Positions 25,242 through 37,320 of a stretch of 64,000 nt of DNA are shown here, in pieces. The notes beneath the pieces are model-generated. The model was not told the DNA's origin. It saw nothing but the letters and a program-made list of their open reading frames with translations, and made no database searches. The stretch is taken from the NCBI GenBank assembly GCA_021399445.1, contig JAJTUQ010000003.1, forward strand, positions 6,882,001 through 6,946,000, read 5' to 3'. Numbering within the stretch: the first letter of the stretch is position 1; the number at the start of each line of letters is the position of its first letter. The DNA comes from Xylogone sp. PMI_703 (lineage: Eukaryota > Ascomycota > Leotiomycetes). The translations under genes were made by a program, and so were the position numbers.

Positions 25242-26591
25242 CAATATAAATTATTGTTCTCTAGCAAAGCTTGGAGCGTTTCTGTTCCTTTTCCTTATCA
25301 CTCCTTCCAGCAGCGCTCCCACGGTCGGTAGTTACAATTACCGCCCCGGAATCTGATACCTAAGGGGCGCCATACAACGACTTTGTCCACGCCTGCTTAC
25401 CCCTATACGCCTCGGACTGGTCGCCTCACAGTTATCCCAGCTTGCCATTCAACGGATATACTGCTCAACTCGGACCAATAGACATCTGCCACGCTACAGA
25501 ATGAGGAAAAGCGATGTCCCTATTCCAACGCAACAGAGCAGTCGCCCAACTTGATGAGGCATATGATAGATCTTCACCCAACTGGGGGGTTGGTTTTAAC
25601 CACACATTGTGAATCTGGTGACGCATATGTGCATACCAATTTGATTGCTGATTCTCTTAGAGGCTCATTGGTGATCTTGCTATTTGTGTAACCAAGCCAC
25701 TCACCACCAGGCCACTTAACTCAAGGCTTGAATCCAAATTAGATCCGTTGGCAATATTCTAACACTCCTAACTGTGGTTTTAAGAACCGATTCTGACCCA
25801 TAAGTGAAGACCAACGCATCTTTGAATTGTGGTTCGATTTGTCGTCTGCTGATAGGTTTAAGCAGATAAGGCATACCCATCACGGCGGTGCTCCACTCTG
25901 GATCTGCCTTGAGACTCATCTAAAGAAGGCCGTCCAAAACTGAGTAGGAATTCCATGATCTAAAGTAAAAAAAATTAAGAACGAGAGCGGTCGAATCAGG
26001 TTAGCCAACTGATTTTATTCTTTTCGAAGTTTGCTAAAGCTGACATGTAGAACCCAAGTTAGCTCACCTCAAAACAGCATGCCGCATTCTGACTCTGAGA
26101 CGGACATCAAACGGGTGGACTCAGAAGAGCAGGTCCCAGAAAGTGTTGCAGAAGCTTCTCAGGAAGTACCAAATGCACCTTTGCAGCAGCCATGGAAAGA
26201 TTTCGTTAAAATTGAAGCACCTCAGACTACCCAATTTAGTGGGGAGGGGGGGAATATCCGTCTTGTTGAAGGCCGCGTTGATGGGAAAATAGTCGGAGGC
26301 TAAGAAGTCCAATCGTTCTTTATACGCCGCTCAAATACTCAGGAGAATCTTGGAAGATATTAACCAGTTGCCTAAGATCCTGCTGGAGGGCGGATGGAGA
26401 TATACTGAAGGAAATAAGTGAGCAACCATAATAAGAATTTTGTCGGTTATATTCTTGATACTGCTGGGCAGTTGTTATGATCACGTACCTACTGTATTTA
26501 CAACACTAGCTTGTTTGTATGAAAACCGGCGAATGATAGTCATTATTTGAGCGTCCTTAATTTATTGCCAACCTCCCTGCAGCTAAATACA
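25242..26591. other. intergenic region with one doubtful small ORF
   Basis: About 1.35 kb between paralogues A and B. The only candidate gene is the short plus-strand frame at 26079-26303, listed separately. No repeat was recognised. Confidence 0.45.
26079..26303 (+). CDS. doubtful small hypothetical ORF
   Basis: 74-residue frame from the ATG at 26079, polar and acidic at the start (SDSETDIKRVDSEEQ) and ending in VEGRVDGKIVGG. No domain recognised. It lies alone between two AsaB-like genes. Composition looks protein-like, but it may be a relic exon or chance. Confidence 0.2.
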   Translation: MPHSDSETDIKRVDSEEQVPESVAEASQEVPNAPLQQPWKDFVKIEAPQTTQFSGEGGNIRLVEGRVDGKIVGG

Positions 26592-27750
26592 CTAGATTTT
26601 GTTACATACAATGGATCTAACTTCAATGCTCTGCCTCCCAAATCTCTGCTCAGATAGTGGATTGTCGAAAGAAGCATGAGGGGTACTCACTGAAATAACG
26701 TTGTTAGATTCTCCCCATTGATTTAGTAACGCACTGAACGCACCTTCGATACCACTTCCAGACATGAAATTGTTAGAATCAAAGACCAGAAACATACTCA
26801 GTTCATTTTGTGTTTGATTAGAGAGCCAATACCACTGATGACTTGGTTGGTGCCGTAGATACATCGACTCATCCACCCTATCTTCATGGACCTGATCACA
26901 AAGTAACCAGTCCATTTCATTTATGCTTCTGATATCACAGATTGCCAGAGGCGAGTCACTGATAATCGGAATGAGAGGTTTCCAAATACTAAAATTATCG
27001 TCAGAGATGATCGCTGGCATGGTTAGCTTCGGCAAGCACTTCACGATCCTTATCCTCCAAAGCCCACGCTCGTAATTATGCCTCTCCGAAGGCGTAAGAT
27101 GTTCCAACACGATCTTATGAGCACTATTACCAGACTCATCTTTTTTTTATCAGTCTACTGAATAATAAAACAAGATACTTCAAGGAGATTAATTCCTCTT
27201 ACCAGCATGTACGTGTCGGGCTGGGGTTAGTAAAAGTCTTCTGTCCGCGCCTAAAGTCGTCAGTGGACTCGGTACTGTGTACTGATTTTGTCGTAACTAG
27301 GATAATTCTGCCTGGTTAGCTATAGCTTTGAAAATATTAAGAACTGAGATATTTATAATTAATACAAATCTAATGTGGACAAGACTTAACTCGCCAATCA
27401 TATAGTATAATCTTTTCGGCCCCAAGAGTCTCTTGAAGCTGCGTGCTCAAGCGTCGGAGATACTCGGATACAATTGCGTTATTACTATCCCCAGAGAGAA
27501 TAATCTTGTCTACATCCAGACCCCAATCATATTTAGAGCTTAAGAACTGGAAACCGTACGTGTCTAAAGTATATCTTTCAGTGTCATCGCGGGCGTCTCT
27601 GACTTCAATGCCATGGCACATTTCAAATGTGAGATTTGTTCGAGGAAATTTGGTTTCATCAATGGGCGCAAATATCTGGTATGGCTTCTCATATCTAAGA
27701 TTTTCAGTATCAGATACATGCGAAAGTGATACATGCATCGGTGCAGTCAT
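26592..27750 (-). CDS. AsaB/CmcJ-type hydroxylase/desaturase, paralogue B
   Basis: Five exons, 27750-27391, 27296-27203, 27139-27040, 26988-26753 and 26689-26592, give 295 residues. Family marks in order are YEKPYQIFAP (about 20), IEVRDARD, IILYDWRLRQN across intron 1 and VHAD across intron 2. Then come RIRIVNIWKPL across intron 3, PLAICDIRSINEMDW, HQWYWLSNQTQNEL, FDSNN, PHASF and RQSIEVRSIV. The HxD...His iron ligands are intact. Exon 3 is exactly 100 nt, as in paralogues A and C, and the last three introns sit at matching places, so the genes share descent. Intron 2 ends in an unusual run of eight A before AG. Likely a cytosolic Fe(II)/2-oxoglutarate-type oxygenase of a secondary pathway; substrate unknown. 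Confidence 0.85.
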
Positions 27751-28501
27751 GGTGTTCTCCGTGTATAGACGATAATCTCTATATGCAATTTTAAGGAGAT
27801 AGATATGAGCGAAACAGCGAAAATGTACCAGACGTAGAAAGAGTAAAAAGCACGATAAGGCCTGCTCTCTGGAAACGATAAGAGATCCTCATTTATAGGT
27901 TGACTCATAATTACGTGTGAGCCGGGCGATAGCAAACATCCTCGAATAGACGCCGTTACAGTCGAGCAGTATGCGACGTGCGAAAACAGAGACCTGCACA
28001 CATGCTGCTAAAACTTGACAGAGCCAACTAGATATCCCGATCGAACCCTCCATAGTTAGTTGACGTGGCCATGCAGAATAAGGCAGAAAACAAACTCGTT
28101 TCAAACTATGTACTTTGCTTGTATAATGCTACCTTTTCGTATTCTAGGACCGAGTTGCGCTAGGAGTGGGCAATCATGAAGCTGAGGTCAGATATCTTCT
28201 TTAAAGCCCCCGTAGGTAAGAAAGCGACCACAGTTATCCAGCTCTGCAGCGAGCTTCTCTAACTCGAGGTTTGGAATCATTTCGATTTTGTTCGTGAGCT
28301 TTCATATCCACCCATCGATAAAGTACAGGTGTAACCTATATCATCTACTCTAGTGATCATCCATTTTTCCTTTCGTCTCCCTAAATTTTAGAGCTAAGTA
28401 GTTTGCAATCTGTATTACTCCCATGGGGAGAAAACGATATAACCTTCCTTTAGCTTGCTTTTTCCAGCGTATAACCACAAGCAAGTTTGAATTTCTGGGA
28501 G
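27751..28501. other. divergent promoter region
   Basis: 750 bp shared by paralogue B (-) and the NB-ARC-TPR gene (+). No gene or repeat recognised. Confidence 0.5.
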
Positions 28502-31500
28502 ATGGAGAGGATTGTTGACGAAGAGTGGCAGGAAGCTGTAGAATATTATGCGGACGAGTTGGGGGAAGAGGACCTCACTCACTTGCATAGATATGAAAGC
28601 GTACAACACCTCATAGAAGAAATTGATCGCATGTGTCGTCCGGAAGATATTGGAAGAAAGGCTGCCTTTTACCTGAAAAGATTCCCTCCCCAGATCACTT
28701 GTATAAATGCTGCTTTGCAAATCGCGTTCGGAGGAAGCGATCTTCCTCGTTCGATCGCTACTTACTGGGGTGCTATCCATCTCATGCTTGTAGTAAGTTT
28801 CGACGAAAAGTTATCAGATACTACTGTGCTTGCGTCTTGTTCAAGTTCATTAGTTCTAACTTCTTCGCGGCTCGAAGTTGGCAGCACGCTCCGAAGTAAT
28901 GCTAATCAGTATCACAAAATTATGGACCAGTTTCGCCTCCACGCTCCAAGTTTTCGACTCCTATAAAATTTATATTGCTCAGAGCAAAGCTCTTCAAATG
29001 GCAGTGTTTCATATACTTCGGGATTTCTTCATAGCCACGGTAGCGGCTATAGTCACCATAAAAAGTATCCCCACTCACATTGAAAGAGGTAACTTCTGCA
29101 AAATGCCCATGATCCAGCCATGGTTACGCTAACTATTTGTCTGCAGGCGCTCTGGAACAAAACAACTCGTGGGTCCAATTAAAAATCACATATGATAGCC
29201 TCATGAGGGACTTGACGCGAACCATTCAGGTAATCAAGGATTCCTCCAAGGGGATGAAAGCTATCGTAGCCACACAGGAAAATACAACGAAAGACCAAGC
29301 AGTGGATGTAGTATTTCGTAAATCAATAGCAAGTTATGAAAATAACACCGGTATACCAACAACTCAAGATGCTGTCGATGCACCCAAGGAATATTACTAT
29401 GTCCCCTTCAAGCCAAACACAAATTTCTTTGGACGTGAGGAGCTTCTGAGCAGTATCGAAGAAAAGCTAGCTCCGGGGCCGAATGCCATCCGATCTCTCG
29501 CCATATGGGGAACTGCGGGGGTGGGTAAAACGCAGATCGCCTTGGAATTTGCGCACCGACAGCATCTGAAGGGGGTGAAATGCATCCTTTGGATATCCAG
29601 CGAACATGATTCGGAATCCGCGAAGTCATTTACCCAGATTGCCAACCTGCTGAACTTCAAAGGAGCGACTACATCAAAAGGTCATGAGCAGAATAGACTT
29701 CTTGTTCTGCACTGGTTACAGCAAACGAGTGAGTCTTTTCAGAAGCTAATAAATTAACCTATCTCATCCACCTTTTCGTTTTAAAAAACATATTGGCTGA
29801 CTTTTGGTTCAACTTTTGAAAGAGGAGTCCTGGCTCCTGATATATGACAATATTGAAGACCATGATATCCTCCAAGGCGCAATGCCATCATGCGGGTCAG
29901 GCTCCATTCTCTTAACGTGTCGAAGTCCAATTCTCGCGTCTTCAGTCGCAGACCAACAACTTGAAATCCCCTGCCTGACAGAAATCGAGGGGAGTGCTCT
30001 GATGCTGAAGGAACTCGGCCTTGAGAAGCCCACAGAGAAGGACCGCAAACTCAGCTGTGAATTCTCTAAGGAACTTGGTGGACTCTCTCTAGCTGTCAAC
30101 TTGATGGCCCGGCATATGCGAGTTCGACAGAGGAGCATTGTGGAGTTCCTCCCGTACTATCGGGAGCACCGCTATCGCCTCCATAGAAATCCCGTACAGG
30201 GAAAGTTGAACCTCTACTACAATAGAAACTTAGAGTCTCTATGGTCAATCTCTTTTAAGGAATTAGATGGGACAGCCTTCCATGTGTTTCAAGTGTTATG
30301 TATGCTTGCACCAGATCAAATCCCAGAGATGATACTATATCACCAGGCCGTAATACGTTCCCATCTACCTTCAGACGAGCGGAATTTACAAGCTGTGGAT
30401 CCAGAAGAGTGAGTGGTATCAAAATACTATGTTATATCCCTGTCCTTGAATATGTACTGATGAGAGTGTGATTTATGTTGGACACAAAAGCCTCGAAGAT
30501 ATCCTCCTTAAACTGGTACACCTTTCCCTTATCAGAAGGAACAGCAACACCAAAATGATCTCTGTGCACCGTCTCGTGCAAATCGCCTTTCGACAACATG
30601 ACGGGAACCAGGCGCAGGCGGAAACATTTGCCCGAGTGTGTCATATTCTACACGAGTTCTTCCCCCAGCAAAAGAAAGGATTTGCTCTTTTTAACCACTG
30701 GAGAGCGTGCGAGAGCCTTCTCGAGCATGTTCAAACACTATGTGAGAGATACAAAGAGCTCTGTAAAACAACACAGCTCAGATACCTTGAAGATTTCTGC
30801 TATCTTCTATCCGATTGCGGAAGGTCAGTACAATCCCATTTTCACACTTCTCTCTTCTCCCATCTTTCCTATCCTGATCATGATATAAAGACCGCAAACG
30901 AAAGAAAGTACGGTCCAATAGTACTAAAAGGAAGAATAATAGAAGAAAAGAGAAAATTCAAATAAACCACTCCTACTAACAAACCATTTACACTACAGAT
31001 ACCTCTGCGAAATTGGCCGCTATAGCGTGGCGAAGAAAGTTGTCCAAGTTGGTTTCGACCACTGCAATATGTACGGCACCACCGTCAGCCTGCCCTTTTC
31101 GAATCTCTGTACCGACATGGGCGCCATCCTCAACGAGCAAGCCCACGACCATGCTGCTCTACAGAGCTTTTCCACCGCTCTTGCCATCCGCGAAAAGCTC
31201 TTGCCTGCTGACGACTCCGAGATTGCAAATGCGATGAGCAACTGCGCAGTTGCCCTCATGGGCACTGGCCGTAATCTCGAGACCGCCCTCAAGTGGCTCT
31301 TGTGTGCGCTCAGGATCGACGAATCCAAGCCGTGGGAGATCAAGAGGAAAGTATTACACCTAAGACACTTCAACTTGTGCTTCGCGTACAAGTCGCTAGA
31401 GATGTGGGCGAAGTTTACTGAACACCTAGATAAGGCGGTAATGTATGTGAAAGAAGAATTTGGACAGGACTCACGGTATCTGGTGGTGTGAGTATTTTCC

Positions 31501-32132
31501 GTGAGGAATCTTTTTTTCCCACCCACCACGTAAAGAGTATAGATAAAAAAGAAAAGGGGAAAAAATACTTAAGCTAATAAGATCACCTTAGAGCCAATAA
31601 CCATCTAGCAGATCTACGACGACGAGAGGGGGACATAGAAGGGGCGTATAACCTGTGTAAGCAGGCCAAGGAAATCGCGGAGAAAGAGGTTGCTACAAGC
31701 CCTTGGGTTTCAACATCCATCTACAAGATGGGATACATGAGGCTTCTCCAAGCGAGACCTGAAGACTCAGTGTAAGAGCTCTCCTTTTCGTTTTCTTTCT
31801 AATATTCTATCCATTTTCGATTTAACCGCAAGCATAGGAACCTCTTAGAAACTGCCTTGCGGATAACCCGCTTAAATGAGCGAGAGAAGGGCGACCAGGG
31901 CGATAGTGCCCGTGTTCTAGATAAACTTGCCCGTGCATATGCCATGAAAGGTGATTCCGAGCGAAGCAGTAAGGCTAGGATCGAGGCAGACAATATCTAT
32001 ACCAGCCTCATGAGCTCTGGTTTATATTCCCCCGTTGGAGATGAAGAGCAAAAGTGGGAATTTCTGGTTTGCCATCAATTTCCAATCAAGTATTCACCAA
32101 CACTGGTAGAAGTTTTTAAGGATAGAAATTAG
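28502..32132 (+). CDS. NB-ARC-TPR STAND protein (fungal NLR-like)
   Basis: Eight exons, 28502-28792, 28878-29088, 29147-29728, 29823-30408, 30467-30823, 30999-31487, 31592-31771 and 31838-32132, join in frame to 996 residues. Every intron has a GT..AG pair, mostly GTAAGT or GTGAGT. The N-terminal ~190 residues match the helical leader of fungal STAND proteins (YWGAIHLML). NB-ARC follows: NFFGREELLSSIEEKL, Walker A GTAGVGKTQIALEF (about residue 285), the second Asp motif LLIYDNIED, a sensor-like SGSILLTCRS and the GLP-like GLSLAV. After a winged-helix region (VHRLVQIAFR) come TPR-like helices from about residue 680, including AILNEQAHDHAALQSF. Such proteins sense non-self or stress and oligomerise. 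No lesion seen, unlike the NACHT-ankyrin gene upstream. The start could be slightly further upstream. Confidence 0.88.
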
Positions 32133-33277
32133 CCTCCCACACGCCTCGAAATTTTATCAAAGTAGCTTCTTGATACTTCCTTGCTCAAACAACCATACCA
32201 AGTGCTCTTCTATTGAAACTTAAGTGATTTAGTAGCATTGCTGCTGCAAGTGGATAATAGAGAAAGCTCTATCAATATACACGTATGCATAATAATTAGA
32301 TCATTTGAAATTTGTTCCCAACACTTCTACTCGCCATCGCTGGGTGTAACGGCTGGTGTAGTGGCAGAGCGGAGTAGTGGCTTGGAAAGCAATGTTAAAA
32401 TTTATTAGTTCTGTTAATTAATAACCAATAAACTAGGATTAAGCAGATATACTTTTTAGCTCAACCGAAGTTCTACTTCAGTTGAGTTGTATATCTTTTA
32501 GCTGAGTTTAAGTACACCACCTATCCTGACTCAAAAGACACACTGGTTTCCGTAAATTCACATCATAATTTTTGCCGCTGAGTGAAGCGCCGCCGTTGTC
32601 CCTTTGCCTGCGTTACTCATTCAGGCTCGGACTACCACCCCTCTGGCACCCAACCCAATACCAGCCGTGCGAGGCTTGACCCACCTCGATACATTTGTCA
32701 AGACTACCACCGGTTGCTCCTTGAAGGAGCCACGTCTTTTGCTAAACGCAGCGGCACCCTTTCCTTGGAGACATTCAGGGCCTAACCTGGAGCCACGTTA
32801 TTGTGCCTTGTTGGACTTCTATTGTGCCCCTATTGCAGCGCCTCACAGTCCCGGTACTGGGCCGGTAGTCAACAAGACAGCCATGATCCATTCTATCCAT
32901 GGATACTCATCTTGTACCATCGTCATGCACTAGACCAAATGTGCGACGAACGACAGTGTACATCGACTTCGAAGTAATCGATCATGGGCATTTCCGAGCC
33001 CTTTACTTACATGGGTGTCACGTACCGATCATCAACTGACCCGCGCAGCTCTCATCTCATAAACAATGATATGATTTGCGAAGGTAGGACACCCTGACCC
33101 ATCTAACAAAATTTTTGAGAACTAGAACAAAGAGGAAGAAGATGCCCGTACTAAATACTCCATGTTCCAGCTTATCATGAGTTCTTTGTTGCCTCGACAA
33201 GTGGTCCAGAGCACCCGCCGCTCTCTCGATCTACCAGTACTCTCCCAATCCAGGCATGGCAGACCAGCTTGGATACG
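32133..33277. other. intergenic region with a short hairpin
   Basis: About 1.1 kb. Contains an imperfect 13-bp inverted repeat, arms 32459-32471 and 32475-32487, with a 3-nt loop. This could be a terminator-like or element-end structure. No gene recognised. Confidence 0.5.
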
Positions 33278-34510
33278 ATGCTCCCGAAAGAGATACGTTT
33301 GCGAATACTCTCCTGCCTGGCCACTGATTTTGCTGCCCATCAGAGTGAGCAGGCACGGCTCATCCGCTTCATGACGGAAGTGGTGCGACAACTCCGCCAC
33401 AACCCGCGAGGGTCAATCAATTTTATAGAAAGGAAACTTCGCGAGAAGAGGGTGATGAAGGAAGTGGTGGAGGGCGACAAACAAGCTGAATCTTGGACAG
33501 CATGCGTCTTCGCGGTCGTAGGTTGGGCCACCCGGCTTTACAAGCCTGATCCACAAGAAGAACTACCCTTGGCCATTGATACACAGCATGCGCCCTGCTT
33601 TTCTGCGCCGAACATCCCCAAGTCTTTCGCGTCGAGATCAGTGGCGGAGATTGTCGACAACATGGGTGATATATTACCCGTTCCAGCACCTACATCGACT
33701 CCAAGGGGCTACACGATTCTCGCCCCTGGGAATGGTGACTCGGAATCCTCGACCGTCCTCTATGTAGCCAGCCTCAATTTCCACACACTTTCTCAGCTTG
33801 GGTCGATCAGGATTGCTTGGGTCGATACCGTAACCGCACACCTCAACTTTGACATCACTAATCTGACCTTATTTCTTTTTCGTTTCCCTTCCTTCTGCCA
33901 GCTTCATGCCACAAGGCATTCCATAGTTGCACCGTGAGTTTGGTCACCATGTTCTTCTTAAGCGTCAGAGAATATCCAGCTGGCTAACCAACAGCTCATA
34001 TACAGCATTCTTAGCTCACATTCTTCCTCCTCGGCTTTCACGTTCCAGCGAATGATGGAAGAGATCCTTCTCTCGTACTCTCTAATCTTCAGGCTACACC
34101 GGCGAGCACAGCAACGCTATCAAAAGGAGAAAGCAAATCCAAGCAATCAACTCACAGATCCCCTCCTCGACGAGCTCTGCCTCGGTCAACCTATCCCAGC
34201 CACAACGGTCCACAGCAGCTTGTCTTCCATCTTCTCCCGGAAGCCCCAGAAAGAATCTTTCGAGGCTATCTCTGAATTCCCCATCTTCTCGGGACGTCTG
34301 CTTCGGCTGCAGAGGTACATGGATGGCATTCCCACCAACCACATTTCCAATTTATGGAAGGATAGAAGGGACATGTCCAAGTGGTATACCTTCTGGGCCG
34401 TAATCTGGCTAGGCGGTGCTAGTCTTATAGTAGGGGTGGTGCAGACAGCCCTAGCAGCCGAGTCTGTCCGGCTGGCTCGCGAGCAGTTAAAAGCTTCTTC
34501 TGCAACCTGA
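33278..34510 (+). CDS. fungal protein of unknown function with C-terminal membrane segment
   Basis: Two exons, 33278-33933 and 34006-34510, separated by a 72-nt intron (GTGAGT donor, GGCTAAC branch, TACAG acceptor), give 386 residues. I do not recognise a named domain. Visible features: a basic helical N-terminus rich in Arg and Lys, a middle globular part (GYTILAPG, LGSIRIAWVDTVTAHLNFD, FRFPSFCQLHA) and amphipathic helices with DPLLDELCL. One strong transmembrane segment lies close to the end (FWAVIWLGGASLIVGVVQTA), followed by a short charged tail. This looks like a tail-anchored fungal protein. The start is uncertain: an ATG at 33256 opens a different frame that stops early. It converges with paralogue C, the stops being 137 bp apart. 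Confidence 0.65.
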
Positions 34511-34647
34511 GCAGTGAACTTGATACAGGTGATGGTGTGTTCAGTGTTCCAATATATATGCAAGAATCTGAAAGTGTAATACCACAGTTTTATTTTATTT
34601 TAATAGAGGATTGATCTTACAGGGTATTTTCCAATATTGATTATCAG

Positions 34648-36208
34648 TCATTCCTTTTCTCCACTGTTTTTCAGCCCCTCTAGACACGTAATGACAATCA
34701 AACGGACCTCAATACTAACCCTTGGAGGGCAATTTCTTCTTGCATTGGGATTAATGAATGCTGCATGTGGTGTATGGCCTATTAGAGAGTTAGCTAGTCA
34801 ACTGAATCTACTTATCCTCGCCTCTCCCGTGACCGCCTATAAGAAAGCAACAAAGAAGCCGTAGCATCCTGGGTATATAGAATCCAACACGACTCTGAAA
34901 ATTATACCTGCGAATCCGTTTGCTTCCGAATCCCAACTCAAGAAGAGGACCGCATCCCTTCGACCCATCTTAGAAACCCAGTACCATCGATGCCACTCCC
35001 TTTCCTTCAACCACATCCCTTCCCCGGGGCCCGTCCTATCGATCCGGTCATACAATAGCCAGTCTTCTTCCCGGACACTTCGTTGATCACACATCGCGAG
35101 CGGGACATCCTCGACTACATCAACTAGAGGACGCCAGAAGCTATGAACGATGAACAAAAAGGTCACAACAAAAAATCCGTTGGGAGATAAGGAAATCACA
35201 ACTTAGAAAAAGGATTGTGTATAATTTTGGCAATAAATCCAACAAAGAAAGAGAACAAAAAGTGAAAAACTTCCATTATACGATACGATAGACGAATTCG
35301 TGTGAAAAAAAATTAGATAAAGGGGACATACTTGATAATTCGAATCCGAGAACCGTTGTCCGTTGCAGCCTGCAACTCCTGCTGACTCATATGGGCGCCC
35401 AAGGTACGGAGACCTCCAGTTGGTGAAAGATCTGAGAGAGAAATAGAATTAATGAAAAAGAGATGGAAATAAAGGAGGAACAGTATGTACCAGCATGTGC
35501 TTTATACGCAGGAAGAATAGGTGAATTCCTCTCCAGATTTGTATCTTCCTCGAATTTCCTCCCTGCCGTTGTCATTGTTGACGGTACTGATAGCTCACTT
35601 TGTCGAACCTGTTCGAGAGTGACTTCTGTTAGAACAGGGTTACAGATAGAGGTATCGTTAACCATCTCTTTAAGAACAAATAATGTAACAATAAAAAGTA
35701 AACATACTCTCCAGTCGATAACGATTACGCTTTCGGCTCTAAAGTACTTTTGCACAAATATCCTCGTCCGCTCTAAATACGAGAGCAACTCCTTACTCAA
35801 AAAAGATTTCTTCAGTTCATCGCCACCAACGCCCAATGGGCCACTACTAGCTATTGAGGAAGCAGGCATTATGAAACTATCTAAAGTCAACAAATTTTCA
35901 TACACATCCTTATCATCATCATCATCATCAGTAGTTTCCGCAGGAATAATAAACTCAAATCCACACCCACCAAACCCATCACTATCCACAGCCTGGACCT
36001 TTCCTCCCTGAGCACGCAAGTTTTGTACCCAAATATCCCTCATGCCCTCAGTAAACACACAATTCGACTTAGGTATGCCTACTTCACCGGGGTGAAGTAT
36101 CATGTACGGCTTCTCGCGCTCGTATTGAGGCAACTCAGCAATATGTGGGATACGAACAGCGGTCTTATCTAAAGCAGATGAAGGGGTTTCTTGCACTTCT
36201 ACTTCCAT
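34648..36208 (-). CDS. AsaB/CmcJ-type hydroxylase/desaturase, paralogue C
   Basis: Five exons, 36208-35708, 35608-35491, 35431-35332, 35140-34908 and 34778-34648, give 360 residues. Family marks are EREKPYMILHPG (about 30), DIWVQNLRAQ, VIVIDWRVRQ across intron 1, AHAD across intron 2, RIRIINFWRPL across intron 3, PLAMCDQRSVREEDW, WHRWYWVSKMGRRD, LSWDSEANG, PHAAFINP and RVSIEVRLIV. The HxD...His ligands are intact. Compared with A and B it has an insertion near residue 95 with a run of six Asp (DDDDDD) and a longer C-terminus. Exon 3 is again exactly 100 nt. The usual role is oxidation of secondary metabolites. It lies at the left flank of the polyketide cluster, but membership is unproven. 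Confidence 0.85.
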
Positions 36209-36584
36209 TTTCGACTTTGGCCTTTGTTCTTCAGTAATTCAACTTTTACCACTTCTTGGGCTTCTCACATGATAATAATAATAATAACAGTGAAGCCAGC
36301 AATTTATAATAGTGGACGGGAGTTTAAGTGTTACGGCTGTACGATTGTATGGTTGCTTGCCAGCTGGCCAGCTGGCTGGGCTCGGCCATCCTCTCCGCTG
36401 GTGGTATGGGAGTGCTTGTTATTGGCAGCCTCTACCGTAAGCCATATATAATAAGATCAGCACTGACACTTCCTCTCTAATACAAGTCACTTACCTCTGG
36501 ATAAGCGAGATCAGCTAAACCAAATTTGGAAATTATACTATACGAGCATATGACTTTTACTCTCACAATTTGATATAAAAAGTA

Positions 36585-36867
36585 GGGGATGCTTAAATCC
36601 ACTTGGGTGCGTTCTTATGTACTTTGAAGCCTGCAAAGACTTTAGTTTAGAGACTAAACCATATAATATTTTTTATTAAGATACAATTAAGTTAAGTAAC
36701 CAGTGAATGATAAAATGAGACGAGAGTAACTGGTTATATAACCGAGTCTCTTTATGCAGTAATAACCTGTATACGATCATAAAGTGCTATTATGCTCCAG
36801 TGCCGGCCGTTAGATGGTCCGTATCAAGTGTAAATAAGGACACACCTAAGTGGATTTAAGCATCCCC
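36585..36867. mobile_element. MITE-like element with about 25-bp terminal inverted repeats
   Basis: The left end 36585-36609 begins GGGGATGCTTAAATCCACTT; the right end 36841-36867 is its reverse complement with a few mismatches. The inside is AT-rich and non-coding. No clear target-site duplication is visible, so the superfamily is unknown. Confidence 0.65.
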
Positions 36868-36883
36868 TTATTTTACACACCCC

Positions 36884-37020
36884 CACCTCCTTAAATGTAT
36901 GTCAGTGGGTCTTTATGGCGGCATGAGTGTATAGCCAATCGAAGGTGACAAAACCTCCTGTTAAGACCAGATCAAGACGCGCCCTACATACCCACTGATG
37001 TACATTTAGGGAGAGGAGTG
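36884..37020. mobile_element. second short inverted-repeat element
   Basis: Arms of about 27 bp, 36884-36910 and 36991-37017, share the core TAAATGTACATCAGTGGGT in inverted orientation with a few mismatches. The total is near 137 bp, non-coding, directly beside the first element. Confidence 0.55.
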
Positions 37021-37053
37021 TAGAGTTATATATACTTACTCTGTACTGAATGG

Positions 37054-37083
37054 ATATATTCGATTCTACACGGATAGCTATTA
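37054..37083 (+). repeat. 30-bp repeat, copy 1 (inverted match to 48121-48150)
   Basis: These 30 bases are the exact reverse complement of 48121-48150. The flanks are only weakly alike, so this is a conserved core or an element end. Confidence 0.85.
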
Positions 37084-37284
37084 CACCAGGACCGGCGACA
37101 ATTGTCAAGTTTATACATAAGTGGTGTCAATCTTGATACAGTGAAAAGGTTAGTGATAACATAATAATTATGATGCGTTCTATGTATCTGAGCTTACTTG
37201 AATATTTAGATTGCTAACAAATTGTCTAGGAAATGATAAGTATTGAATACCAGCTCCGGGGGCAACCCGCTGAGAAGTGAAAAA

Positions 37285-37320
37285 AGGACACGAAGTGCAT
37301 TTAAGTATCCCCTTCATTTA
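37285..37320. repeat. solitary copy of the MITE right end, overlapping the cupin stop codon
   Basis: Closely resembles 36837-36874 (AGGACAC start, TTAAGTATCCCCTT core). The cupin stop (37314-37316) falls inside this copy, so the element end appears to supply the gene's last bases. Confidence 0.6.

Larger units (their letters stand above)
36209..37313. other. repeat-scarred intergenic region
   Basis: About 1.1 kb between paralogue C and the cupin gene. Holds two MITE-like inverted-repeat structures and a solitary end copy, listed separately. No gene recognised. Confidence 0.6.

Noticed and set aside
32340..32400. tRNA-like stretch GGCTGGTGTAGTGGCAGAGC
   Set aside because: No matching acceptor or T arm follows, so it does not fold as a tRNA.
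33256..33330. ATG at 33256 as the start of the membrane-protein gene
   Set aside because: It opens another frame that stops after about 24 codons, and no splice pair with correct phase joins it to the main frame.
35463..36011. 182-residue plus-strand frame
   Set aside because: Shadow of paralogue C exons and introns on the other strand; its Ser run is antisense of the Asp run.
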